This document shows positions 23,142-33,996 of a stretch of 64,000 bases of DNA, piece by piece. Source of the stretch: Clitopilus passeckerianus. Lineage: Eukaryota; Basidiomycota; Agaricomycetes; Agaricales; Entolomataceae. The stretch's first letter is position 1; each line of letters starts with the position of its first letter. The position numbers and the translations under genes were made by a program. The notes beneath the pieces were generated by a model that was not told the origin of the DNA, searched no databases, and worked only from the letters and a program-made list of their open reading frames with translations. The stretch spans positions 302,551 to 366,550 of the forward strand of contig CALYLX010000064.1 in assembly GCA_944990035.1 (NCBI GenBank), written 5' to 3'.

Positions 23142-25304
23142 CTATGCCTTTGGAGCCTTCCAATCCTTCAACCACGCCGTAACGAACTCGATCATCTCCT
23201 TATGAATCCTCTGGATCTCAGGCGGCTCAGCAGTGAAGTTGGCCAAGCCCCACTCATCCCAATGATGCACGGCGCCTGGGATCAACTTGAATGGGCGGAG
23301 GGTAGTGTCCTTGCGGGGCTTGGCGTAGAATTGGCTGTGAGGGGTGTCGGGGCGCCATGGATCGACTATAGTGTCGAAAGAAACCAATCGGTATTGGCAT
23401 TTAATCAACAAGGGGGTTGAGGAAATCTGTACTGACCTTCTCCATCGATATACGCCAGCCTATCCCTAGCAAGCCCAAAGTCCCCAAGCGAGTTGACAGC
23501 AGTCAAGTTGGGCGTGTTGGGCACGGTGAAGTATTTGCCTGGGGGGTAAGCTTGTTTGCAGATCTTGGACTCGTAGTCGAGAGTTAGGCGGCGGGAGATG
23601 ATGCGCGGGTATTTGGGGTCGGGTGGGGCGGTCTAGAGGGGGTGGTAAGGTTAGAGATGATGTAGGAGGGAAGGAGGGAGGGAGGAGGAGGGAGGACGTA
23701 CGGTGTAGTAACCCCATTGCGTGCAGACTTGGAACAGCCAGAGACGCCAGTCTTGGTCAAGGCCTGTGTCCTGGTATGCAGCATCGTTGTAAGTACCAAA
23801 GCATTCTTCTTGGGTGGATTTGCAAGTTGACACGACGTTCTACGTAATTCCAACGCCATTAGCATCTATAGAAAATGGAAAAAGGAAGACTGTGCTCATA
23901 CCTCCTTCACCCAAGTAGCATAGTTCACGATGGAGTAATCTACGCTGACATCCTTGGCAATCTTGACTTGGCGTTTAGCATGGCCGAAGGGAAGTTTGGA
24001 GGTTTGGGTGGAGAGACCGACGGGCTTGACGAGGTCGACGCAGAACTGGTCGAACGTGGGATCGTTGAATTCGCCCCAGACTTTGGACTGCCAGTATTCC
24101 AAGGGAGTCTATAGTTCGTCCTCGTCAGCCTTCGTGGCAAAGAGAAGGAATTGAGAGGAACGAACCTCGATGATGGAAGCGAAATCATCATCATGAGCGA
24201 GACCCGTCAAGTTGAACAGTCCCCGAATAACAGGGTTGGTCCTCTTGTTGTCGAGCAAGTGGTCGATGACTTCGATGCCTCCTTGGAGAGCAGCTGAGCA
24301 ATCTTTAGGGGCATACCGACGGATTACTTCCATGTACTCCCAGTTTGACAAGGCAGCATGGGTGACCGCTTGGGACCGAGTTAGTACGTATTCGGTTCAA
24401 ATGACAGGAAGTATGGAAACATACCACTGGAAGCAATGGCGCCATAGGTGAGTTCAGGATAGAGAACCGCCATGTGTGCTGCGCGTGCACCGGCGTAGGA
24501 GCCGCCGTAGTAGATCCAAGGATGGCTGGGAGCGGTGAGGTCCTCGGAAATGCCATCGAACTTGATCTTGGCCATGAAGTTCGCGCTGTCTGCGGCAGCT
24601 TGGTCATTGTCCAACCACCTGGGAGCGGGTTGAGTTTGAGATGAGTTGAAAAGTAGTCAGACGAAATACCTCAGGTTGTCAGTGCTGAAGTCGGGAACTG
24701 GGATAGAAGTGCCTGTTGCATTTCTATCAGAGCGCGGTCTTCAGGAAGAAGAGAAATGAACCGACCGTAGTATCGGTGTTCGAGGACAACACCAACACCT
24801 CCAGTGGCCTTTGCTAGGATATCCACGATTCCGGTGTCTAGATAGCCGAGACGGTCCTGTTCCACACGATTAGTGACCCCGATTTTTTTCTGAACTGAGT
24901 TCGGGTAGACTTACAGTTCCACTCGTCTCTCCACCGTCCAGAACGATGACAGGAGCACCAAGCCTAGGCTTGTAGTGCTTGGCATTGACCCAATAACGCT
25001 GCTTGAACGTCGCAGTGCTAGACTTGTTGAAATGGTCCAGCGGCTGCTCGAACCAGCGTTCCGGGTAGTCACCTTCTGCCCTAGCCATAGCTCGGACCGC
25101 ATTAGAAGAAGGATCTTGAACAACGAAGGATCCATAAGACTGTTTTCTAAGATGTAAGCTAGCAGATTCAGACGCACGAGCCCCCCGTAGTTTCTGGAGG
25201 TTCACCCCTTGGGGTCCAAGGACTTGCAACGTATTCGAGGTCGCGGCACTGACAGAGGTAGAGAGGAGAACGTAGGCCAATAGACCTCCGTAGATGAACT
25301 TCAT
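23142..25304 (-). CDS. Serine carboxypeptidase S28 (prolyl-carboxypeptidase type), secreted
   Basis: Nine exons (24915-25304, 24766-24856, 24670-24712, 24425-24618, 24166-24368, 23902-24108, 23702-23839, 23437-23632, 23142-23365) give 561 residues. I use the ATG at 25304 because the frame upstream opens only with a TTG. MKFIYGGLLAYVLLSTSVSA is a signal peptide, so the enzyme is secreted or vacuolar. Family landmarks: YPERWFEQPLDHFN, GVGVVLEHRYYG, the nucleophile serine in YYGGSYAGA, the acid in AYIDGEVDPWRPD and the histidine in GAVHHWDEWG. These complete the Ser-Asp-His triad of MEROPS family S28 (Pro-X carboxypeptidase and dipeptidyl-peptidase II type), which cleaves after proline in peptides. 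A TATATAA lies 52 bases upstream on the minus strand. It is divergent from two oligopeptide transporter genes. Confidence 0.93.
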
Positions 25305-25355
25305 TCTGGTTCTTGAGAAATTCAACTCTACCAACTGTTATGCCCTTGCTCGTTG

Positions 25356-25362
25356 TTATATA
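25356..25362 (-). promoter_or_regulatory. TATA box of the S28 peptidase gene
   Basis: TATATAA on the minus strand, 52 bases upstream of the ATG at 25304. The same spacing (52-64 bases) is seen before several other genes in this window. Confidence 0.5.
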
Positions 25363-26345
25363 CGTCCAAGTTGAAGCATATGGGCAATCATGGATCGAAT
25401 GCTGTAACTGTTGTGATCACGTGATCGTGCCATATGGACGCGCCGAATTGCCACGTTCTATTTTTAGTTCGCAGTCTTCTTTTTCGTACCACGACGACTT
25501 GAAGTCAGCACAGCTTGCAGATCTTCAGACTCTCAAATGGTGCAGCTGCCTTGGAACTTTGAATGCTGCTGAAAAGGCATTTCAGACTTTGGAGGCTGGG
25601 ATTCTTGTCAATTGAAGCACACGACGACATCAAGGAAGCACAATACTACTCCGGGCTCTCACGCAGCCCTTTCCTGCCTATCGCCATTCGTATTGTAGTA
25701 ATCAGAAAAGGCAAACCCCAGGAACTCGAAGATGGATGTCAACTGATCAGAAAGCAAAGCTCTCGACTTTCTGGCCTTTGAGTTCCTTCCATGACCCGGG
25801 CCGTTGGGAAGATGCGATTCCATCATTCCGTTTATCACGCAGGGTCAAGCAAGACTCAAAGAGGTGAGAAGATAAGAACATGGGCGCCCCACTGGTCAAT
25901 GCTGCCAAATATCATGTAATGGGTGGAGAATTTGCCGCCACTGTCGGCCAATGCACATGGACACCTGATATGCGTATGGCACGCGCAGGCTCTTGTCTAC
26001 CCGAGCCATTCGGCAGTTATGGTGCAAGTGAATGTTCGCTGTCCTGCTCACCTCACAGATCATGGCTAACTCATGCCTATTTTCAAGATAGACCGACTCC
26101 GGTCACCACCACAGACGATGGCCGAATGAATTCAAACCATCGGGGAACAAGTACCATCTCAATCGGCACCCTAAGTTTCCGAAATGCAATCACTTGCCTA
26201 TCATTTTTGAGGGGCCACATTGGCAGAAAGAAGCGCCAATCACTAGCCCCATGACCAAACGGCACCACGGGCATGGCGCAAATAACCTGAGGCAAATTTC
26301 CCCAAATTGCTTCCATTGCCGACTCTTCCTGGCAGAGACACTGAG

Positions 26346-26352
26346 TATATAA
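26346..26352 (+). promoter_or_regulatory. TATA box of the first oligopeptide transporter gene
   Basis: TATATAA 64 bases upstream of the ATG at 26410; the second transporter copy has the same element at nearly the same distance. Confidence 0.5.
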
Positions 26353-26409
26353 CGGATAACGCTCCAGGGCTATCGGATACCGCGACGATTTCCTTTTCTT
26401 GAATCAGTC

Positions 26410-28939
26410 ATGGCTACAGGTGAGAGCTCGACTTTCTGTCCCGATGTCCATGATCTTGACGTCGAAGCACAGAGAGGACCTCGGATGACACCAAGGAGAA
26501 GATTTCTCATGACGGCGATGTGGTCTCCGAAAAGGTCATCGTCGATGATACCCAGCAGGAGAATCGATTGCCCACGGATGAGGAGCGGGCGACTCTGAGG
26601 CTCGTTGCTGCTCGTGTCCCCTGGCCCGCTTATATGATTGCCTTGACAGAGTTTGGTAAGTACTCATCACTCCCGGAGGCACCCACTGACAAGAGCACAG
26701 CTGAACGTGCAAGCTACTACGGGAGCACTGGAGGTGAGTCTTCGCATGCGCTTAATACTGATCTGTGGAGCTAATTGTAATCGTAGTCTTCAACAATTAC
26801 ATACAGAGACCATTGCCTAAGGGTGGAAATGGGGCAGGAGCTACGCCTGCTGGTTCTCAGCTTACCCCAGGGGCGTTGGGTTTAGGGCTGAAGACCGCCA
26901 CCGCTATAACGGTCACATTTTCCTTTCTCGCTTGTGCGTTCGTTCTTAGACTCGTTTGCTTCTATCTACTGACGTCCGCGCAGATATCTTCCCTGTAAAT
27001 CTGTATTCGCTTTTAATAGACGACTCTTTGCTCATGAAAACAGATCTTCGGTGGAATTCTAGCTGACACGAAATGGGGCAGGGTGAGTTTTCATGTTTCG
27101 TCCGACTGGTCAGTAGCATTCTGACGTCCATTTCAGTATAAAACGATTTGCATCGGTACAGCTATAGGCGCTGTTGCTCATATCGTTCTTCTCGTTGGTA
27201 TGTACTCCAATATAGAGCACCTGCAACGAGCTCATCTTCTCCCAGCGGGTCTACCTTCCATCATTCAAGGAGGACATGCTATCATCCCCTTCGCCATTTC
27301 ATTGCTTATTTTGTCGGCTGGAGCTGGAATGATCAAAGTTTCGTAAGTTCAAACCGGACTCTTTTCAGACTTGGAAGTTTGGTTCACTAATTTTGCCACC
27401 TTTACGCAGAGTCGCACCCTTGATGGCGGACCAAGTACCTGTCACTGCACAACGGGTTATAACGTTGAAGACAGGGGAACGTGTCATTCTTGATCCTGGC
27501 GTCACAACTCAGAATCTCCTGTTGGTGGGTTCTGCATCATTGTGGGACATGAACACCGAGATACTAATATCACTAGATCTACTATTGGGCCATCAACGTC
27601 GGTGCCTTCTTGACGATTGGTACTACCTGTGAGCAGTCTCAACTCAGGAATTGCGCAGTGTAATTTATCATGTTCTTTAGATGCCGAGAAACGAATCGGA
27701 TTCTGGCTGGCCTGGCTCGTGCCTCTCATCATCTATCTGCTGGTGCCGATCAGCCTTATCATCACCTACAAAGCCCTTGTCAAGTTGCCACCTCAAGGTT
27801 CTGTGGTGTACGATGCGTGGAAAGTGTGCAAGGTTTTGGTCAAGTCTGGTGGACTAAAGGGCGTGTGGAAGGGTGGCGATGACTTTTGGGACGCAGCGAA
27901 ACCTGTAAGAATTTCAAAGGTATCTCGTTAGTAACGACCTCTTTGGCTTACGGACAACGCAGAGTCATATAGCTGCCTCTGGTGGGCCTGACAAGCGACC
28001 AGGCTGGGTCAATTGGGATGACGCCTTTGTTGACGAGATTAGGCGAACCTTCCGTGCTTGCAAAGTCTTGTACGTCCTCCCATCCCCGCGGTTCAGAAGT
28101 AAAGCTGACAAGGTTACCAAGCGCTTTCCTACCCATCTTCTTCATGGCAGATGGCGGTCTAGGTACCATACAATACACTCAAGCGGCAAGCTTAACGACG
28201 AACGGAGCTCCGAACGACGTTGTGGGTAACTTCAACGCTCTGACTATCCTTGTGCTGGCTCCAATACTCAACTACGTTGTACGTCGGATACAGCTCCCAT
28301 ATTATATTTATGCTAAGGCTGACCCCGGCGCGCCAACCGTTAGGTTTACCCATACCTTCGCAAAGCTGGCATTAACTTCTCTCCTATCCGACGTATTTCG
28401 GCGGGATACCTCGTAGCAGCACTTGCTATGGCAATCAACGCTATTCTCCAGTGGCAGGTCTATCGGACCTCTCCATGCGGATGGTATGCCTCCACTTGCA
28501 CGATTGGAACGACTGTTTCTCCAATCAACGTTTGGGTACAACTTCCCGTTTACACCCTTTTGGCGCTCGGCGAACTCTTCGTGATTATTACTACCTACGA
28601 GTTGTAAGCAAGTTCAACTCGTATTTCTTACGACATTGAGACTGATGACTCCATTGCAGGGCGTATACTCATTCACCTCTGCGTATGAAAAGCCTCGTTT
28701 TCTCCATTGTTTTGTTCATGTCATCTCTCTCAACTGCTCTTACTCTCATTATCTCACCATCTTTCGCGGACCCCAATCTCATCTGGCCTTTTGTTGCCAT
28801 TGGAGGGGTTTGCGTCATCGTGGCTATCCTCGTCTGGGTGCTATTCCACGAGATGGACGAACAAGCAGTGGAATTGGTAGCAATCGGAACGGATAGACCA
28901 GTGGAGGAACGGAAGGTTGAAGATAAGGAGAAACTTTGA
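26410..28939 (+). CDS. PTR2/POT family proton-coupled oligopeptide transporter, copy A
   Basis: A multi-exon gene. The first exon is only MAT followed by an intron, as in copy B, which supports the ATG at 26410. The spliced protein has the ExxER motif (EF-ERASYYG), then the PTR2 signature GGILADTKWGRYKTICIG, then the second signature IYYWAINVGAFLTIG. About twelve hydrophobic segments are visible, among them LVPLIIYLLVPISLIITYKA, then TILVLAPILNY, then SLVFSIVLFMSSLSTALTLI. The charged C-terminus ends with RPVEERKVEDKEKL. Known family members import di- and tripeptides with protons across the plasma membrane. All exon joins I checked keep frame, including NYV-VYPYLRKAGIN across the intron ending near 28343, so the copy appears intact. 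It is clearly paralogous to the gene 600 bases downstream and divergent from the S28 peptidase. Confidence 0.9.
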
Positions 28940-29542
28940 ATTCAATCATCATTACGAGGAATACGGATGTGCTGCATGTGACACGAGGGCAATGAACACC
29001 AACTTCAGCAAAACCTTCAGATCAGATATGTGAGCCACCAAGTTTCGTACCATGCCAGATTTACCGCCAAGCGAGCTGAGTATGTCTACAGAAAGGTCCG
29101 GTGAGTATGCCAAGAGGCGTATCCCGGACAGGCGGTAATCGGGATATCATTCAGTTGTCTGCCCGGGGCCAGTCTCTTGTGGTCCTCTTTGCTCTCTCAG
29201 ACTTTGTATACCTCGTTGTTCATCTCGAGCTGAGCTTACTAGGATTACTGTTTTACCCGGTCACCAACGGCTGATCGGCAGAGCTGTGAATTGGACTCCT
29301 GGGAGAGAAGCCACTCTTTTAGGGCTTCCCAAGCCTAATCATTTCTTCTATCAATCTCGCGAACGGGTATGGCAGAAGCATCATTTCTCACCCCATGACA
29401 GTATCACACCATGGGGACCCTCTATAACGCAAGATAAGCATTTTGAACTCCCATTCAAGTTTATCGGTGGAAATACTAGGCCATGCACTATATAATAGCA
29501 AGGAGCCAATTGAATAGTTTGGCTTCTTACTTGGAATAAGCC
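28940..29542. other. Intergenic region between the two transporter copies
   Basis: 603 bases holding the terminator of copy A and the promoter of copy B, including TATATAA at 29489-29495, 54 bases before the copy B start. Nothing else is recognised. Confidence 0.5.
29489..29495 (+). promoter_or_regulatory. TATA box of the second oligopeptide transporter gene
   Basis: TATATAA 54 bases upstream of the ATG at 29543, matching the position of the element in front of copy A. Confidence 0.5.
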
Positions 29543-32070
29543 ATGGCTGCAGGTAGGCCCTCTGCTTTATCTCTCTTCTTAACCTAGCTCACGATGCAAA
29601 AGAGAGAAGTTCGGTAGACACCAAGGAAAAGGTCTCTCAAGAGAAGGATGGTGTCTCCGAGGAGGTTCTCGTCGACGAGCTTCACGTTGAGAATCGCTTG
29701 CCCACGGACGAAGAGCGGGCAACGCTGAGGCTCGTCTCCGCCCACGTTCCATGGCCGGCCTACATGATTGCCTTCGTCGAGTTTGGTGAGTCCCGTCTAG
29801 CTGCCAGGGAATGTAGATCGCTGATAATAGAATAGCGGAGCGTGCGAGCTACTATGGCTGCACCGGAAGTGAGCTTTCAAGCACATAAGCTTGGTCTATC
29901 AGTCTAATATCTTGACAGTTTTCAACAACTTTGTTCAGCGACCGTTGCCTAAGGGCGGAAATGGGGCGGGAGCGACGCCGGTTGGAACTCAACTGACCCC
30001 AGGCGCCTTGGGCCTTGGCTTGAAGACCGCGACTGGCCTGACCACTACGTTTTCTTTTCTCGCTTGTAAGTGTCTGTTTACGTCTACGCCTCCTCAGTCT
30101 CGCTGACGCAAACAATAGATATCTTCCCTGTGAGCATTCGTTTGTGTCCGAATATCGGGACATGTTACCAATAAAAGACAGATTCTCGGTGGAATTCTCG
30201 CTGACACGAAGTGGGGCCGTGTAAGCAAATCTCATCTGATACTCAGCCGTATGAGGGATTGAACGCCACCTTACTTCGAAGTATAAGACCATCTGCGTCG
30301 GCACAGTTGTCGGGGGTGTTGCCCATATCATACTTTTCGTCGGTACGACCTTTAATAGCGACATAATTTCAACGATCTCAAATTTCCCCAGCCGGTCTCC
30401 CTACTATCATTCATGGAGGGCATGCTATCGTTCCATTCGCTATTTCAATATTCCTTCTATCGCTCGGCACTGGGTTGATCAAATCTTCGTGAGTCTCAGG
30501 AACACTCGCCAGAATTGCCCATTTTTCACCATTATTCGCCATTTTGTACAGAGTTGCACCACTGATGGCAGATCAGGCACCAATCTCTGCACAACGTGTG
30601 GCGACACTGAAGACAGGCGAGCGAGTGATTCTTGACCCCGGCGTCACCACTCAGAATATCCTACTGGTGGGTGCTTTGAGTATCATATCTTTTGAGTCGC
30701 AATAAAGCTTATGACATATGACAGATCTACTATTGGTCCATCAATGTTGGCGCCTTCCTCAAGATTGGTACAACTTGTAAGAGCTCGACTTGCTGGTCTC
30801 TCCAAGCACGTCTAATCGCCTCTTCTAGATGCCGAGAAACGTGTTGGATTCTGGCTTGCCTATCTTGTGCCCTTGATCATTTATCTTCTTATGCCCATCT
30901 GCCTTGTCATTACCTACAAGGCCCTGGTCAAGTTACCACCTCAAGGATCCGTGGTTTACGATACCTTCAAGGTCGGTAAGGTGGTACTTGCTCGCGGTGG
31001 ACTCAAGGGAGTGCGGAAGGGTGGGGACGACTTTTGGAACACTGCAAAACCCGTAAGCATATTCTGACATATTTGGATTTTTTGTTGACGCGAAGTCCAG
31101 AGTCAAATCGAGGCCGCCGGTGGTCTCAAGAAGAAGCGAACGGGTTGGGTCACTTGGGATGATGACTTTGTTGACGAAATCAGGCGTACATTCCGTGCTT
31201 GCAAACTATTGTAGGCGCTTCAATTATTCTATCTTACTCTGCTTAGCTGAGAGATCATTCAGCGCTTTCCTGCCCATCTTCTACATGGCCGACGGAGGTT
31301 TGAGCACCATCCAAACGAGTCAAGCAGGTAGCATGACCACCAACGGTGCTCCGAATGACCTTCTGTCCAACTTCAACCCTCTCACAATTATCGTCCTGGC
31401 TCCGATTCTGAACTACGGCGTGAGTTAGACACATGTTACTTTTCACAAATAAACCGACTCTAAGACTGTGTTCGAAAGATCTACCCATACCTCCGTAAAA
31501 TCGGCATCAACTTCTCACCCATCAGGCGAGTCGTTGCTGGATACCTTGTCGCGGCACTTGGCATGGCCGTTGGAGCTATCCTCCAATGGCAGGTCTACGG
31601 GACTTCACCCTGCGGATGGCACGCAACAGAGTGCAAACTCGGAACGACCGTCTCTCCGATCAGCGTCTGGTCCCAGCTGCCACTCTACTCCCTCTCTGCA
31701 CTTTCAGAGTTGTTTGTGAATATCACTTGCTACGAGATGTAAGTACCTGCGTGAATTTGGCTTAAACCTGTAACGCTGATGATATCGTAGTGCATATACG
31801 CATGCTCCTCAACGCATGAAAGGCCTTATCTTCGCCATCGTGTTATTCATGTCCTCCCTCTCCAGTGCCCTCGTTCTGATCATCTCCCCATCTTTTGGAG
31901 ACCCTAACCTTATCTGGCCATTCGTTGCCATTGGAGGGGCTTGCATCATCGTGGCAGGAATCATTTATATCCTCTTCCATAAGATGGACGAAGAAGCGGG
32001 TGATTTGACTGCTATTGGAACTGATAGGCCGATAGAGACTCGCAAGGTTGAAGACAAGGAGAAGCATTAA
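29543..32070 (+). CDS. PTR2/POT family proton-coupled oligopeptide transporter, copy B
   Basis: Tandem paralogue of the preceding gene, with the same exon layout. A tiny first exon (MAA) is followed by DTKEKVSQEKDG, RLPTDEERATLRLV and PWPAYMIAFVEF-AERASYYG. Next come GGILADTKWGRYKTICVG, IYYWSINVGAFLKIG and EIRRTFRACK. Near the end are PYLRKIGINFSPIRRVVAGY and TSPCGWHATECKLGTTVSPI, and the C-terminus is RPIETRKVEDKEKH. Both PTR2 signatures and the ExxER proton-coupling motif are intact, so it should import small peptides at the plasma membrane. It differs from copy A mostly in the N-terminal cytoplasmic segment, in transmembrane residues and in the central loop (FKVGKVVLARGGLKGVRKGG). The difference may mean altered substrate range or regulation; this is inference. 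Confidence 0.92.
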
Positions 32071-32215
32071 ATTTTATTATTGTCATTTTAACGACCACAA
32101 CGTATTTTATGTATTGAAAGAACAGAGGAATTAAGATGATGTACAAGCAGAAGGCTAAAGTAAATGATGAACGGAAAAAGGACATGAAGAAATAACCGGG
32201 TGTGCTAGTAGAAAA

Positions 32216-33235
32216 CTAGAGGTCAAATACGTGAGGTAGAAGCTTCGGTAGCTGGTCGATCTTCTGGTCAATCATCTGTATCCCCGACCATTTGCAGCCT
32301 TTACAAATGTGCTCTCTATCTCTAAGGTTTCCATCGCTTTCCAGAACCCGCTTCAGAGAGGTGAGCTTGGTTTGAATGTCTGCCGGCCGTTTGTCTACAT
32401 CGCGTCTGAGTTTCTTCATGGCCGTGCGCCACGCGCTCGACCACGTCTTCAGACACTCTTCATGGCATTCGCAGGCTTCCGCTTTTTTCATCGGCGGAGG
32501 CTCCTTCGGGTTGAAAAGCTTTTCGGAGTGTCGCACGAGGAAGCTGTATCCGGAATGCATCCGCTTGCGATTCTCTATGGTGATCTGGGGGTCCGAATTG
32601 GGTCCAGGAGGCTTATTCCAGTGCTTGGCTCGGTTTCCGTTCCGTCTGAGCTTCTGGTACATCGCGCCCGCCATGAGTGGCTGCAGCTCATAATCGTCTG
32701 CGGTTATGATAGCAGGGTTGATTGGGAACCTTCCCCGATCGAGCTTGTGAAGCCAGATCTCCTGCACGGTAGTGGAGAGTTGGCGAGCATCGAAGTAGTC
32801 CGCTAGTTGGATGGCGCGGATGAAGTCGATTGTATGTGATTCGTTGCTTTTGAGATGGAAGGGAACATGGCGCTCAAAACGTTTGAATAGGGTTTGGGCG
32901 TAGTCCAGATGGTATCTCTCGGCCATTCCAATAGCCATGACGTATTGGTGCAGCGATGTTCGGTTTCTGCGAGCCTGGTCAGCAGCTAAGAAGTGGGAGA
33001 GCGTAATGTTTACTTACGACGGATTCACGTCCTGGACAGCTTGGATGTAGGTGAGAGCTCTCTGTTTGCAGTTGCTAAATCTGCAGAAATCCTCGTGCAA
33101 CCACGGTGCCGTGTATGACCACGCTTCGGTCGGTGTGATAAAATCTGTTAGTCTTGGCCTGACTCGACGCTCCAGGACTGGTCTGGGCGGGGAGAATTCC
33201 CATTTAACAAGCTCGAGGTAGCTTTGGATCGGCAT
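32216..33235 (-). CDS. Unknown protein with CxC motifs (BTB-associated C-terminal-like)
   Basis: Exons 33018-33235 and 32216-32966 join in frame to 322 residues from MPIQSYLELVKWEF. The predicted protein is soluble and mainly helical (MAIGMAERYHLDYAQTLFKR, then FIRAIQLADYFDARQLSTTV). It carries clustered cysteines CECHEEC and, near the end, CKGC, which could bind a metal. The helical run followed by a Cys pair resembles the region behind the BTB domain in many agaricomycete BTB proteins, but no BTB domain is present. I do not recognise a named family. It is tail-to-tail with transporter copy B, with only about 145 bases between stops. Confidence 0.68.
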
Positions 33236-33996
33236 AGTTAGTAGAGGAGTGTAGGAAGCCGGGAGTGGCTAATATACTGGCCATTTTATTCGGTTTGAGT
33301 CACTTTGTTGAGTGTGGCCCACTTAGGCCAAAGCGCAGTGGAAAGACAAAGCAAAAGTACACAAGGCTGGGCGGTTAGCATTGTTGATTGTGAGCCTGCA
33401 ACCATGGCGAGCAATACAATGCTCTGAAGGTGCTGTCCACATCGGGTGGGCCAAAGCAATGCCCCTAACCCAGTTTACAGCTGTCAGCTGTAAGCAGACT
33501 CCAGCGGGCCGACGCTTTGGCCATTCATGCCAATTGAACGGTATTGGCGGCTATTGACAGTCACGAGCGCTTCCAATTCTCGGATAAAATTAGTTCTTCT
33601 ATTGATAGAACAGCTCTCGGGAAACCTTTCAAGCCTTGAGAATGCTGTCGTCGTCGTTCCGAGCGAGTAGGTAGCGGCTTTCCGCCTCCAATTCAAAGCC
33701 TCCTCTGCGTGACTTTGCCTGTGACCGCCATCAATGAGGTTGTTTGCCTTTCCCAAATTTTCCCTCGACGAGGTCATAATCAACGTGGATATGTCGACGA
33801 ATCCTTTAGCAGCAGGATGAGAATCAAGAAGAATCATTTGGAGCCCGGGAACCGAATAATCGAAACAACATCCAGCTGAGAATCGACGTCACGCGATGCA
33901 GCGGTCCGCCTAAACCCGTTGATTGCACTTGAACTTCCCGCACCACTGCAGCAGGCATTCTATTCGGCCGCTGTCATACGCTGGCACACTCTTCGG
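33236..33996. other. Divergent intergenic region
   Basis: 761 bases holding the promoters of the CxC protein (minus) and the GH35 gene (plus). A short minus-strand frame at 33484-33837 has an ATG but no resemblance to any family, and I do not call it. Confidence 0.45.

Larger units (their letters stand above)
25305..26409. other. Shared divergent promoter region, peptidase / peptide transporter
   Basis: 1.1 kb between the starts of the S28 peptidase (minus) and the first oligopeptide transporter (plus). Both ends carry a TATATAA near the expected position. The short reading frames inside lack resemblance to any family. A shared control of both genes, for example by nitrogen source, is plausible but only inferred. 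GATA-type sites would need counting. Confidence 0.5.

Noticed and set aside
25305..25334. Longer N-terminus for the S28 peptidase
   Set aside because: The upstream frame opens with TTG; the ATG at 25304 is followed directly by a good signal peptide and has a TATA box at the right distance.
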